This document shows, one piece after another, positions 1 to 7,694 of a DNA stretch of 64,000 nt; position 1 is the stretch's first letter, and each line of letters begins with the position of its first letter. This DNA comes from Mucilaginibacter_A sp965201005. Its GTDB lineage: Bacteria; Bacteroidota; Bacteroidia; Sphingobacteriales; Sphingobacteriaceae. A program made the position numbers and the translations under genes. Under the pieces are notes generated by a model that was not told the origin of the DNA, made no database searches, and saw nothing but the letters and a program-made list of their open reading frames with translations. The stretch spans positions 2,604,001 to 2,668,000 of the forward strand of contig NZ_OZ241747.1 of the NCBI RefSeq assembly GCF_965201005.1, given 5' to 3'.

Positions 1-363
1 ATTTTCATACAAGCCGGAGCTTCCGGCCAGCACCATCGCTTTTAGTTTTTCCGGATGATTTAGCGCGTAAATTAAACCTACATGGCCGCCCAGCGAATTG
101 CCCAGAACGGTCACATTTTCCAATTTTTTAAACTGAATAAATTTATGGACGAACTTTGAAAGCGTTTTCACGCCTATCGTAAGCAGCGGCAGTTCGTAAA
201 TGGGCAACATCGGGATGATCACACGATAATTTTTGCTAAACTCCTCTATTACATATTCCCAATTACTTAAAGCACCCATCAATCCATGCAAAAGCAGCAA
301 AACTTCACCTGTACCTTGTTCTATATATTTGTACCCGTTTTCTTCTTTAACCACAAAGTCCAT
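1..363 (-). CDS. alpha/beta hydrolase, 3' end outside the window
   Basis: Translating the complement from the ATG at 363 gives 121 codons with no stop before the window edge, so the C-terminal half is missing. The N-terminus reads MDFVVKEENGYKYIEQGTGE and is followed by LLLLHGLMGALSNWEY, where the HG typical of the oxyanion-hole region sits. Further on is GNSLGGHVG, the nucleophile elbow with the catalytic serine of the alpha/beta hydrolase fold. The acid and histidine of the triad would lie beyond position 1. There is no signal peptide, so a cytoplasmic enzyme is likely; the substrate cannot be inferred. Lipases, esterases and C-C hydrolases share this pattern. Fold confidence is high, specificity unknown. 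Confidence 0.8.
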   Translation of the reverse strand, partial: MDFVVKEENGYKYIEQGTGEVLLLLHGLMGALSNWEYVIEEFSKNYRVIIPMLPIYELPLLTIGVKTLSKFVHKFIQFKKLENVTVLGNSLGGHVGLIYALNHPEKLKAMVLAGSSGLYEN

Positions 364-480
364 AAAGTTTAATCAAATAAATTGCTGCAGGTAATCAATC
401 CGGAACCTCTAAATTAATCCGTTGCTGCGGCTATAAAATTAACTTTTTACAATCGTTTTCAGCCAAAAACAACAATTATA

Positions 481-927
481 TTATTGCAGCAACTGTTTTA
501 CAATTTCCGAAATGGTTTTTCCGTCTGCTTTTCCGGCCAGTTCTTTATTGGCCGCACCCATCACTTTGCCCATTTCCTTTACGGATGTGGCACCTGTTTT
601 CGCAATAATGCCCTGCAAATAAACCGTAATTTCTTCGCGGTCCATCTGCTGCGGCAGGTAAGCCTCAATCACCTGCATTTCCTCTTTTTCAATCTGGTAC
701 AGATCGTTGCGGTTTTGGGCATGATAAATTTCTGCCGATTCTTTTCGCTGTTTGATCAGCTTCTGCAAAACTTTCAGTTCGGTTTCTTCAGAAATGATGT
801 CCGAAGCACCTTTTTCCGTCCTGGCCAGCAGCAAGGCAGATTTGATGGCCCGCAAGCCACGCAAACGTGCATCATCTTTTGCCAGCATGGCTTTTTTTAT
901 GTCCTGATCTATGGTTTCAACTAACAT
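481..927 (-). CDS. yqeY: GatB/YqeY domain-containing protein
   Basis: This 148-residue protein has the full length of the YqeY family, which resembles the tRNA-binding tail domain of GatB. It starts MLVETIDQDIKKAMLAKD and ends with the typical segment KEMGKVMGAANKELAGKADGKTISEIVKQLL. The charged helical middle (LQKLIKQRKESAEIYHAQNR) is also characteristic. The family may affect tRNA-dependent amidation or tRNA interaction, but a defined function is not established. The ATG at 927 lies inside a copy of the dispersed 12-mer (926-937), so the word TAAAAGAAGCATG supplies the start codon. A diverged copy of the same upstream block lies about 70 bases further upstream. Confidence 0.88.
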   Translation of the reverse strand: MLVETIDQDIKKAMLAKDDARLRGLRAIKSALLLARTEKGASDIISEETELKVLQKLIKQRKESAEIYHAQNRNDLYQIEKEEMQVIEAYLPQQMDREEITVYLQGIIAKTGATSVKEMGKVMGAANKELAGKADGKTISEIVKQLLQ

Positions 928-1027
928 GCTTCTTTTATCAGTGTTTTTTTAGTGTTGAAAAAAGGCAGGTTTTTCGCTTTCTGGTTTCAATCAACATGCT
1001 TCTTTTATCGGTATTTTTTTAGTGTTG
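910..1027. repeat. two diverged direct copies of a ~47-base block carrying the 12-mer
   Basis: Bases 911-957 and 981-1027 align closely: TGGTTTCAA, a few variable bases, ATGCTTCTTTTATC, GTRTTTTTTT, AGTGTTGA. The first copy includes the start codon and first codons of yqeY on the complement; the second lies in its upstream region. The two 12-mer copies are at 926-937 and 996-1007. A local tandem duplication of about 70 bases is the simplest explanation. Confidence 0.8.
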
Positions 1028-1099
1028 ATTTGAGGCGATCCTTCATCAAAATTTCCAGTCCGCCCCAAATTTTAACTTTATTTTCTCTTCGCTCCTTTT

Positions 1100-1858
1100 T
1101 TACTTCCGCGCAAAGTTAACAGCATTTGCCTGCGCCGCGGGCATAATTGTTAAATCATTGATATTAATGTGGGTCGGCCGCGAAACAACAAACCAGATTG
1201 TTTCCGCAATATCTGCGGCAACAAGCGGTTCAAAGCCTTCGTAAACTTTTTTGGCCCGATCGGTATCACCTTTAAAGCGGATGTTGGAAAAATTGGTTTC
1301 TACCGCGCCCGGATTGATGGCCGAAACCCTGATTCCGTGCGGCAACAAATCCAGCCGCATCGCTTTGTTTAAAGCATCAACCGCATGTTTGGTGGCGGAA
1401 TACACATTTCCGTTTGGATAAACTTCTTTTCCGGCAATTGATCCCAGATTAACAATATGGCCGCTGCCGTTGGCAATCATCCAGTTGGAAACCACTTTGC
1501 TGGCATACAATAAACCTTTAATGTTGGTATCGATCATCACGTCCCAGTCGTCCGGGTTTCCCTGGTTTATCGGCTCCAAACCTATGCTTAAACCGGCGTT
1601 GTTGATCAGTACATCTACTTTTTTCCAGGCTTCGGGCAAGGTTTCAAGGCTATGCTGAACGGAATTTTTGTCACGAATATCAAACGCCGCCACAGCAACC
1701 TCGGTTTGATACTGTATATTTAAGGCCGAAGCCAGGCTTTCCAATTTATCAGCTTGCCTTCCGGTCAAGATCAGCTTAAAACCTTCGCGTGCAAAAACGT
1801 GCGCGCAAGCTTCGCCAATGCCGGAACTGGCTCCTGTTATCAATGCAATTTTGTTCAT
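1100..1858 (-). CDS. SDR family NAD(P)-dependent oxidoreductase (YdfG-like)
   Basis: A classical short-chain dehydrogenase of 252 residues. The nucleotide-binding motif GASSGIG is at residues 9-15, NNAG at 86-89, and the catalytic Ser140, Tyr153 and Lys157 in the GSIAGKEVYPNGNVYSATKHA stretch. The overall pattern, including the PGAVETNFSNIRFKGD segment after the active site, resembles the YdfG/serine 3-dehydrogenase group that oxidises 3-hydroxy acids with NADP. No signal peptide; cytoplasmic. The ATG at 1858 directly follows the 12-mer, ATACTTCTTTT then ATG on the coding strand. The exact substrate is inferred only from resemblance. Confidence 0.87.
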   Translation of the reverse strand: MNKIALITGASSGIGEACAHVFAREGFKLILTGRQADKLESLASALNIQYQTEVAVAAFDIRDKNSVQHSLETLPEAWKKVDVLINNAGLSIGLEPINQGNPDDWDVMIDTNIKGLLYASKVVSNWMIANGSGHIVNLGSIAGKEVYPNGNVYSATKHAVDALNKAMRLDLLPHGIRVSAINPGAVETNFSNIRFKGDTDRAKKVYEGFEPLVAADIAETIWFVVSRPTHININDLTIMPAAQANAVNFARK

Positions 1859-1912
1859 AAAAGAAGTATTAATTTAAGCACAAAGAAATGTTTTGCGCTA
1901 ATGTTTGCATAT

Positions 1913-2659
1913 TTATTCAAAGAACAAGCTAAACATGATATTGTGCAAAAATAATTTGTCCAGCGGGTTGGCGTATGGATGGTTTTCAGGATAAAGCACG
2001 TTACCAAAGGAGTTTGACAGCTTAATTTCGGGCGAAAGTTTGAAATATTCCAGGTAAATATCAAACCCGAAACCGGCTACGTAAGAAGCGTAATTACGCA
2101 CGTTTTTAAGTTTCCGGTCCAGCGGGGCCAAATCTGCTTCGTTGGCTTTGCTTTGATTGCCGATGCCGAAAGCATACTTTACGCCGCCCAGAACATACGC
2201 TCGGAAATTACCAATCCGGTTGGATTTCAGCTTGAGTTCCAGCGGAAACTCGGCCTGCGTGGTCGAAACAGTCATCATTTTGTCTGAAGCCAAATCCTGC
2301 GTCCTATATTGATAATTGAGCACGCGGTCAGTAAAAGATAGTGTTGGCACGGTACGGATTTCCAGATTGTCCGTAACGCTGTACCTCGCCAAAAAACCAA
2401 GCGCAAAACCGGAAGTGCCGGGCGAATTGATGCTATTTAAACTATCGGTTACGTTCCTGTTGGTTACCTGATCGAAAAAAGGTGTGCGCCAATCCGGTTT
2501 TTTCAGGATTTTGTAGGAAGAACTGACGTATTGAAAAGTATATCCGAAAGAAAAGTTGTTTTGATCTGCACCGCCGGCCCAGGCTTGCGTTATTTGCTGT
2601 GCCGCCACACTTCCGGCCCAAAAAAACACCGATAAAAACAGTATGTACTTTTTGCTCAT
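1913..2659 (-). CDS. porT: PorT-like outer membrane protein of type IX secretion
   Basis: A 248-residue protein with a cleavable signal peptide (KKYILFLSVFFWAGSVAAQQ) and an amphipathic beta-strand pattern ending in an aromatic residue (MFSLFFE), as expected of a small outer membrane beta-barrel. Its size, the N-terminal AWAGGADQNNFSFGYTFQYVSSSYKI region and its position right after ubiE match the PorT/SprT family needed for type IX secretion and gliding in Bacteroidota. The start overlaps the end of ubiE by four bases (ATGA), so the two are probably translationally coupled. An AC-form 12-mer (2633-2644) encodes ILFLS in the signal peptide. A generic PorT-family barrel without a T9SS role cannot be excluded. 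Confidence 0.75.
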   Translation of the reverse strand: MSKKYILFLSVFFWAGSVAAQQITQAWAGGADQNNFSFGYTFQYVSSSYKILKKPDWRTPFFDQVTNRNVTDSLNSINSPGTSGFALGFLARYSVTDNLEIRTVPTLSFTDRVLNYQYRTQDLASDKMMTVSTTQAEFPLELKLKSNRIGNFRAYVLGGVKYAFGIGNQSKANEADLAPLDRKLKNVRNYASYVAGFGFDIYLEYFKLSPEIKLSNSFGNVLYPENHPYANPLDKLFLHNIMFSLFFE

Positions 2660-3387
2660 TTAATGCCCGTATAAACCGAACAGATGCCAAACGCCAGCGG
2701 CCTGTTTTTGGTATTTTTGAAACCTACTTTTTGCATCAGAGCGGTGAAACGTTCGCCATCCGGAAAAGCCGCGACAGATTCCGGCAGATAGGAATAAGCG
2801 CGCGCATCTTTAGAAAATAATTTCCCGATCAGCGGCGTAATATAATTGAAATAAAAATGATATAAATGCTTGACCGGGAATACTTTAGGTTTTGAAAATT
2901 CCAGGATCACGGCTTTTCCGCCAGGTTTCAGCACACGGCAAATATTGGCCAAACCTGCTTCCAGGTTTTCAAAATTGCGCACACCATAAGCAACGGTCAC
3001 GGCATCAAACTTGTTGCCATCAAACAAAAGCTTTTCCGAATCGCCCAAACGCACTTCAAAACGATTGGACATGCCTCTTTTATCGATCTTTTTTTGGGCA
3101 ATGTTCAGCATTCCCTGCGAAATATCCACGCCAATTATTTTTTTTGGGTGGAGGATTTTGATCGCCTCAAAAGCAAAATCGCCTGTTCCGGTTGCTACAT
3201 CCAGAATAAGTTGCGGCTTATCTTTCTTTAGTTCATTAATCGCGATTTTCCGCCAGATAATATCAATCCCGGCCGACATAAAATGGTTCAGGAAATCATA
3301 AGTTTTGGAGATATTGTTGAACATATCGGCCACCTGTTCTTTTTTGGCAACCTTTGTGTTTTGGTACGGCGTTATTATTTTATTCAT
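2656..3387 (-). CDS. ubiE: demethylmenaquinone C-methyltransferase
   Basis: UbiE/MenG of 243 residues, which transfers methyl from S-adenosylmethionine to demethylmenaquinone in the last step of menaquinone synthesis. Motifs seen are the SAM-binding LDVATGTGDFAFEA, GVDISQGML, then VTVAYGVRNFENLEAGLANICRVLKPGGKAVILEFSKP, the signature block of this family. The N-terminal VADMFNNISKTYDFLNHFMSAGIDIIWRK is also typical. As Bacteroidota use menaquinone, demethylmenaquinone is the expected substrate. It precedes and overlaps porT. A 12-mer copy (3421-3432) lies about 34 bases upstream of its start. Confidence 0.93.
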   Translation of the reverse strand: MNKIITPYQNTKVAKKEQVADMFNNISKTYDFLNHFMSAGIDIIWRKIAINELKKDKPQLILDVATGTGDFAFEAIKILHPKKIIGVDISQGMLNIAQKKIDKRGMSNRFEVRLGDSEKLLFDGNKFDAVTVAYGVRNFENLEAGLANICRVLKPGGKAVILEFSKPKVFPVKHLYHFYFNYITPLIGKLFSKDARAYSYLPESVAAFPDGERFTALMQKVGFKNTKNRPLAFGICSVYTGIK

Positions 3388-3511
3388 GCTGATGTTTCAA
3401 AGATGCTAAAAAATAGGTGCTAAAAGAAGCATGATTATATCCGTTACAGCTTTAGTATTTACGTATTTTTTATCTTGACGTTGCAACATCAAATTAAAGG
3501 CAACAAAATTT

Positions 3512-3519
3512 TAACTTTG
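3512..3519 (+). promoter_or_regulatory. candidate -7 box (TAACTTTG) for ysxC
   Basis: TAACTTTG matches the Bacteroidota -7 consensus TAnnTTTG and lies four bases before the ysxC ATG, which implies a very short or absent leader. No clear -33 TTTG was seen at the usual spacing. Confidence 0.42.
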
Positions 3520-3523
3520 TGGG

Positions 3524-4159
3524 ATGATTGTCAAAACTGCCGATTTCGTTTGCAGCAACACGCAAATATCCAAATTGCCACCGCCTTTAAAACCGGAATA
3601 TGCCTTTATCGGCCGCTCCAACGTGGGCAAATCTTCGCTCATCAACATGATTACCGGTAAAAAAGGCTTGGCCAAAACTTCGCAAACGCCGGGCAAAACC
3701 CAGCTCATCAATCATTTTCTGATCAATGAAAACTGGTATTTGGTAGATTTGCCGGGTTATGGTTACGCTAGGATTTCTAAAGGAAAAAAAGAGGAATGGA
3801 ACAAATACATCCGGAATTATCTCGAAAAGCGTGAAAACCTGCAATGTGTTTTTATATTGATCGACAGCCGGTTGGAACCGCAAAAAATCGATCTGGATTT
3901 TTGTTCTGCTTTGGGCGAACGCGGAATTCCTTTCGTACTGGTTTTTACCAAAGCTGATAAGCAAAACAAATCCAAAACACTGCATAATATAAGCCTTTTC
4001 CGCAAAGCTTTGCTTGGTTTTTTTGAAGAAGTGCCGCAGCATTTCATCACTTCGGCCGAAACACAGGAAGGCAAGGACGGGATTTTGAATTTTGTGGATG
4101 AAGTGAACCGACAATTCGATGTAAATGATGTCAAAATCTATCAGCCCGAACAGCAATAA
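3524..4159 (+). CDS. ysxC: ribosome biogenesis GTP-binding protein YsxC/YihA (EngB)
   Basis: A 211-residue TRAFAC GTPase of the EngB family, which binds GTP and is needed for assembly of the large ribosomal subunit. G1 is GRSNVGKS at residues 30-37, followed by the switch segment TSQTPGKTQLINHF, G3 DLPGYG with the family-typical YARISK after it, G4 TKAD and G5 TSAE. Length fits the family. It is divergent from ubiE and followed 15 bases later by the ubiA-like gene. The only possible starts are near 3524; the ATG there sits just behind a -7-like box. Confidence 0.94.
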   Translation: MIVKTADFVCSNTQISKLPPPLKPEYAFIGRSNVGKSSLINMITGKKGLAKTSQTPGKTQLINHFLINENWYLVDLPGYGYARISKGKKEEWNKYIRNYLEKRENLQCVFILIDSRLEPQKIDLDFCSALGERGIPFVLVFTKADKQNKSKTLHNISLFRKALLGFFEEVPQHFITSAETQEGKDGILNFVDEVNRQFDVNDVKIYQPEQQ

Positions 4160-4174
4160 GTCTTCTACTTCAGC

Positions 4175-5029
4175 ATGAAAAAATATTTTTCACTCGTTAC
4201 TTTTTCGCATACAATTTTTGCCATGCCTTTTGCCTTTATCGGCTTTTTTCTGGCGGTTACCACCACAAATCATACTTTCTCAGCTTTAAAATTAGCGATG
4301 ATGTTGCTTTGTATGGTTTTTGCCAGAAGTGCGGCCATGGCTTTTAACCGTTATCTGGATCGCCATATTGATGCTAAAAACCCGCGTACCAAAGTCCGCG
4401 ATATTCCGGCCGGAAGGATCACGGCAAAAGCAGCTTTAACTTTTACCATGGTTAATTGCCTGCTTTTTATCGGCACAACCTGGTATATCAATCCGCTGTG
4501 CTTTTATTTATCGCCGGTTGCTTTGCTGGTTGTCTTAGGTTATAGTGCTACAAAACGCTTTACTTTTTTGTGCCATTTGGTTTTAGGTTTAGGCTTGAGT
4601 TTGGCTCCGATCGGTGCTTATTTGGTGGTTACCGGTGCTTTTGCTACGCTTCCAATTTTATTTTCTGCTTCAGTTTTATGCTGGGTAAGCGGTTTCGATA
4701 TTATTTATGCTTTGCAGGATGAGGATTTCGACCGCGAAGAAAAACTGCATTCCATTCCGGTTTTTTTAGGTAAAGTGAACGCTTTACGGCTTTCCACTTT
4801 TCTGCATGTTTTATCGGCTGTTTTTGTAGTGCTACCAATCTTTCTCACACCTGTTGGCTGGCCGTATTACGTCGGTTTACTGGTGTTTTGTTCGATGCTG
4901 GTTTATCAGCACAGCCTGGTAAAACCGCATGATTTAAGCCGCGTCAACTTCGCTTTCATGACGACTAATGGTATTGCCAGTGTTGTTTTTGCTTTATGCT
5001 TTTTAATTGATCGGTTATGGATCCGTTAA
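4175..5029 (+). CDS. UbiA-like prenyltransferase (candidate menaquinone pathway enzyme)
   Basis: An integral membrane protein of 284 residues with about eight hydrophobic segments. The first aspartate-rich motif reads FNRYLDRHIDAKNPRT and the second YALQDEDFDRE; in UbiA enzymes these bind the Mg-diphosphate of the prenyl donor. The sequence style fits the UbiA-like group that includes MqnP of the futalosine menaquinone route. Nearby ubiE supports a quinone role, but substrate choice (4-hydroxybenzoate, dihydroxynaphthoate or other) cannot be read from the sequence. It ends 13 bases inside the downstream regulator gene, so the two are likely co-transcribed. Confidence 0.85.
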   Translation: MKKYFSLVTFSHTIFAMPFAFIGFFLAVTTTNHTFSALKLAMMLLCMVFARSAAMAFNRYLDRHIDAKNPRTKVRDIPAGRITAKAALTFTMVNCLLFIGTTWYINPLCFYLSPVALLVVLGYSATKRFTFLCHLVLGLGLSLAPIGAYLVVTGAFATLPILFSASVLCWVSGFDIIYALQDEDFDREEKLHSIPVFLGKVNALRLSTFLHVLSAVFVVLPIFLTPVGWPYYVGLLVFCSMLVYQHSLVKPHDLSRVNFAFMTTNGIASVVFALCFLIDRLWIR

Positions 5030-5631
5030 ATCAGAGTTTAGATCTATTCCGCGAAAATCTGGTAAAGTTTGTTACTTTCAATGATGAAGAGTGGCTGCTT
5101 TTTAGTCAGCATCTTCAATACAAAACTTTAAAAAAGAAAGATTTTTTTATCAAAGCCGGACAGGTTTGTGATGAGATCAGCTTTATTGTTTCGGGTTCAG
5201 TTCGTTTTTATCATGTAAAAAATGGTGAAGAAATTTCCAATTATTTTTGTTTTGATCATGAACTTGTAAGTTCTTATAAAAGCTTTTTAACCCGGCAACC
5301 AAATATCGTATATGTTCAGGCTTTAGAAAGCACGCAGCTAATCAGTTTCACACATTCCAGTTTGCAGCAGATGCTAAAAAATGAAAAACTGGCTTATAAA
5401 ATGGAGCGGTTTGGCCGTTTGATAGCAGAACATTTAATTTGTTGTTATGAAGATCGGTTGACGGCCTTTATCATCCAAACACCAGAAGAAAGGTATCTGC
5501 AATTATTAAACAGCGGGACAATGATTATGCAGCGCATCCCGCAACATTACATTGCGCAGTTTTTAGGCATTACACCAGTTTCCTTGTCGCGGATCAGGAA
5601 AAGGATTTGCTTGCCGGAAGTTAAAGGTTGA
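5017..5631 (+). CDS. Crp/Fnr-family transcriptional regulator
   Basis: A 204-residue protein with an N-terminal cyclic-nucleotide-binding beta-roll (KDFFIKAGQVCDEISFIVSGSVRFYHVKNGEEISNYF) and a C-terminal helix-turn-helix (IPQHYIAQFLGITPVSLSRIRKRI). This is the common Bacteroidota short Crp subtype. The cAMP-contacting residues of E. coli CRP are not obvious, so the ligand is unknown. The start overlaps the ubiA-like gene by 13 bases. A 12-mer (5631-5642) begins at the last base of the stop codon. Target genes are unknown; the divergent style suggests a stress or surface response regulator, but that is only a guess. Confidence 0.85.
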   Translation: MDPLNQSLDLFRENLVKFVTFNDEEWLLFSQHLQYKTLKKKDFFIKAGQVCDEISFIVSGSVRFYHVKNGEEISNYFCFDHELVSSYKSFLTRQPNIVYVQALESTQLISFTHSSLQQMLKNEKLAYKMERFGRLIAEHLICCYEDRLTAFIIQTPEERYLQLLNSGTMIMQRIPQHYIAQFLGITPVSLSRIRKRICLPEVKG

Positions 5632-5693
5632 TGCTTCTTTTATCTCCTATTTTTTCTTATCTTTTGTTAACGTTTTCTGCTTGTTTCGATAGC

Positions 5694-5701
5694 TAAGTTT
5701 G
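5694..5701 (+). promoter_or_regulatory. candidate -7 box (TAAGTTTG) upstream of the epimerase gene
   Basis: TAAGTTTG matches TAnnTTTG exactly and ends 21 bases before the ATG at 5723. It supports that ATG over the in-frame TTG at 5699, which lies inside the box. TTTG at 5663-5666 is too far for the usual spacing. Confidence 0.45.
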
Positions 5702-5722
5702 TATCACACCAAAACAAAAACG

Positions 5723-6649
5723 ATGTATATTATATTAGGAGCAGGCGGACCGGTAGCCAACGCGTTGACCAAAGAGTTATCCGCAGCAAATGAAAAAGTA
5801 AGATTAGTTAGCCGTAAACCAATCCCAACTTCAGGAAATACAAGCTGGCAAAAAGCTGATTTACTAAACAAAGACGAGGTTTTTTCGGCAGTAAAAGAAG
5901 CATCCGTTATTTACTTGTGTGCCGGTTTAAAATACGATAAAAAGGTTTGGGCGGCGCAATGGCCGGTAATCATCCAAAATGCAATCGAAGCAGCAAAACA
6001 AACCGGCGCCAGATTGATCTTTTTTGACAATGTTTATATGTACGGTTTGGTAAAAGGCAAAATGACCGAAGAAACGCCTTATCACCCATTAAGTGCAAAA
6101 GGAGAAATCCGCGCCAAAATAGCCACAACTTTGATGGATGAAGTAAAAGCCGGAAACATCCGCGCCAGTATTTTACGTGCTGCTGATTTTTATGGCGCAG
6201 GGCAATCCACAAATAGTGTTTTTGATTCATTGGTACTGGCAAAATTTGCAAAAAAGCAAAGCGCAATGTGGTTGGGCAACCCAAAACTTTTACACGCTTT
6301 TACTTTCGTGCCCGATTGTGGCCGCGCACTGTTTTTATTAGGGCAAAACCCGCAAAGTAATAACCAAATCTGGCACGCCCCAACGGCACCGGCCCTAACC
6401 GGAAAACAGTTGATCGAACTGGCGGCAAAAGTTTTTCAAACCGAACCTAAATTTAATTCTATCAATAAACTGATGCTTCGTTTAATAGGTATTTTTGATA
6501 AAAACAGTGCTGGGGCTGTAGAAATGTTTTACCAGTACGATCATGATTATGTGTTTGATTCGGCCAAGTTTGAAACTTTTTTCAAAGTAAAACCAACTTC
6601 TTACGAAACCGGGATACGGGAATTGAAAGATACTTTGTTTAAGGGATAA
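5723..6649 (+). CDS. NAD(P)-dependent epimerase/dehydratase-like oxidoreductase
   Basis: An extended SDR-fold protein of 308 residues starting MYIILGAGGPVANALTKEL, where GAGGPVA is the nucleotide-binding glycine motif. A NVYMYG segment occupies the place of the YxxxK region and is followed by TEETPYHPLSAKGEIRAKIA; the classical catalytic Tyr-Lys pair is not clear. Later SILRAADFYGAG and FTFVPDCGRALFLLG are typical of the epimerase family. The substrate is unknown. An in-gene 12-mer (5892-5903) encodes AVKEAS. The chosen ATG follows a -7-like box. It ends convergent to the RES-Xre pair with a 27-base gap. Confidence 0.78.
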   Translation: MYIILGAGGPVANALTKELSAANEKVRLVSRKPIPTSGNTSWQKADLLNKDEVFSAVKEASVIYLCAGLKYDKKVWAAQWPVIIQNAIEAAKQTGARLIFFDNVYMYGLVKGKMTEETPYHPLSAKGEIRAKIATTLMDEVKAGNIRASILRAADFYGAGQSTNSVFDSLVLAKFAKKQSAMWLGNPKLLHAFTFVPDCGRALFLLGQNPQSNNQIWHAPTAPALTGKQLIELAAKVFQTEPKFNSINKLMLRLIGIFDKNSAGAVEMFYQYDHDYVFDSAKFETFFKVKPTSYETGIRELKDTLFKG

Positions 6650-6676
6650 AATTTTCTGTTGAAGTATCAAAACGCT

Positions 6677-7129
6677 TCAAACCAACTTTTCGTCCCAAAA
6701 GTAATTCTCTGTCCTCACCAAACTAACTTTTTCCAAAAAATCAGGATGTTTGGTGTTGATGAGATAATTGTATTCCTGGGAAATCACGGCCGAAGGGACT
6801 TTTAAAACCAGCGACTGGTTGCTTTTGTACCAATCACTTCCTATTTGTTGCAATTGAGAATAAGCATTTACACTTCGGCAATTCTCCGGCAAATTATTTT
6901 TTAGAACAGCAGTAAAAAGTTCTTCTTCATCGGCAATAGAAATAATCATTACCCGATAATCAGACTTTGGATTGATGCTTTTCCGGCGAACTACTAATTC
7001 TAAAGTGGCCAATGAGTGGGAACTTCCGGTATATAAAACAAACTGGTTATCATTGTTCCATCGGTATGCCTTCCCGGATGCTATTAATTCTTTGGAAAAG
7101 TTTTCTTTAGCGATACGATAAACCTCCAT
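6677..7129 (-). CDS. RES-domain toxin
   Basis: A 150-residue RES-family protein. The N-terminal MEVYRIAK contains the conserved arginine, YTGSSHSLATLELVV the conserved glutamate, and a conserved serine lies in the following part, in line with the Arg-Glu-Ser name of the family. Characterised RES toxins degrade NAD+ and stop growth, and are neutralised by an upstream Xre-type antitoxin. Here the antitoxin gene lies immediately upstream with a 7-base gap. The length is typical for the family. It is the downstream gene of a two-gene unit, so its transcription should follow the antitoxin promoter. Confidence 0.85.
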   Translation of the reverse strand: MEVYRIAKENFSKELIASGKAYRWNNDNQFVLYTGSSHSLATLELVVRRKSINPKSDYRVMIISIADEEELFTAVLKNNLPENCRSVNAYSQLQQIGSDWYKSNQSLVLKVPSAVISQEYNYLINTKHPDFLEKVSLVRTENYFWDEKLV

Positions 7130-7136
7130 TTATTTT

Positions 7137-7559
7137 TTATGCATTATCGCCATATTCCATGCCTGTAAGTTGGTCGTCAATAAATTTCATCCCGCTGTTG
7201 GTATGCATAAAAGTGATGGGTGCTTTTTTATCAAAATAAAAATTCTCTCCTTCCAGCCACTGTAAAAAATCTTTAACACTGCCAAAAACTTCAGTTCCAT
7301 GTTTAATCAGCGATAATATTATGAGTGCCTGCTCCTTGATGCTATCCTTAATCTGCGCACCGGGTTTGGTGTAGGTACGATAGGTTTTTACGCTGATGTC
7401 CAGCCAGTCAGCTATTTTTTCATCGGTAAAAGAAGTAATGTCTTTTATCGCTTTAAAATATTGGTAACTTGGTTTATCGCTTTGAATCAAACCCAAAGTA
7501 GCCGCGTGGTCAATTTTGGATGGAATATAACTTAACATGGGTTCTTCAAAAGTTTTCAT
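7137..7559 (-). CDS. Xre/MbcA/ParS-type antitoxin
   Basis: A 140-residue protein of the antitoxin group that pairs with RES toxins. The N-terminal part holds a helix-turn-helix-like segment (SFTDEKIADWLDISVKTYRTYTKPG). The C-terminal part is a DUF2384-like domain (IKEQALIILSLIKHGTEVFGSVKDFLQWLEGENFYFDKKAPITFM), which usually docks on the toxin. These antitoxins bind their own promoter, and two direct repeats directly upstream (7571-7586, 7593-7608) look like the operator. The ATG at 7559 lies 4 bases from a -7-like box, implying a nearly leaderless message. A one-mismatch 12-mer is at about 7427. Confidence 0.85.
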   Translation of the reverse strand: MKTFEEPMLSYIPSKIDHAATLGLIQSDKPSYQYFKAIKDITSFTDEKIADWLDISVKTYRTYTKPGAQIKDSIKEQALIILSLIKHGTEVFGSVKDFLQWLEGENFYFDKKAPITFMHTNSGMKFIDDQLTGMEYGDNA

Positions 7560-7563
7560 ACAT

Positions 7564-7608
7564 CAAATTTAGTAATTTTCCCTTTTGCAAAAAGTAATTT
7601 TCCCTTTT
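7564..7608 (-). promoter_or_regulatory. promoter with two 16-base direct repeats (candidate autoregulatory operator)
   Basis: On the complement, TTTTTG (7588-7593) and TAAATTTG (7564-7571) are separated by 16 bases and resemble the -33 and -7 boxes of Bacteroidota. Two identical 16-base repeats, AGTAATTTTCCCTTTT as read on the + strand, occupy 7571-7586 and 7593-7608. They are 22 bases apart, about two helical turns, and overlap both boxes. This is the arrangement expected of an operator bound by the Xre antitoxin or the toxin-antitoxin complex. Confidence 0.7.
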
Positions 7609-7643
7609 TGTTTTTAAAATTCCCGATACTTCTTTTACCACTA

Positions 7644-7674
7644 TAATTTTGGTTAATTGTATTTCCTAATTTCG
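7644..7674 (+). promoter_or_regulatory. candidate promoter of the M3 peptidase gene
   Basis: TAATTTTG (7644-7651) fits TAnnTTTG. TAATTTCG (7667-7674) is a one-base variant closer to the ATG at 7695, with a TTTTG 15 bases upstream of it. Which box is used cannot be decided. A 12-mer copy at 7626-7637 lies just upstream. Confidence 0.38.
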
Positions 7675-7694
7675 CAGCTTAATTCTGTCTAACA

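Noticed and set aside
484..924. Long open frame of 146 codons opposite yqeY
   Set aside because: It is a complementary shadow of a well-recognised gene; the sequence is rich in Phe, Cys and His with no family resemblance.
3587..4156. 189-codon open frame opposite ysxC
   Set aside because: Antisense shadow of a conserved GTPase without protein-like features.
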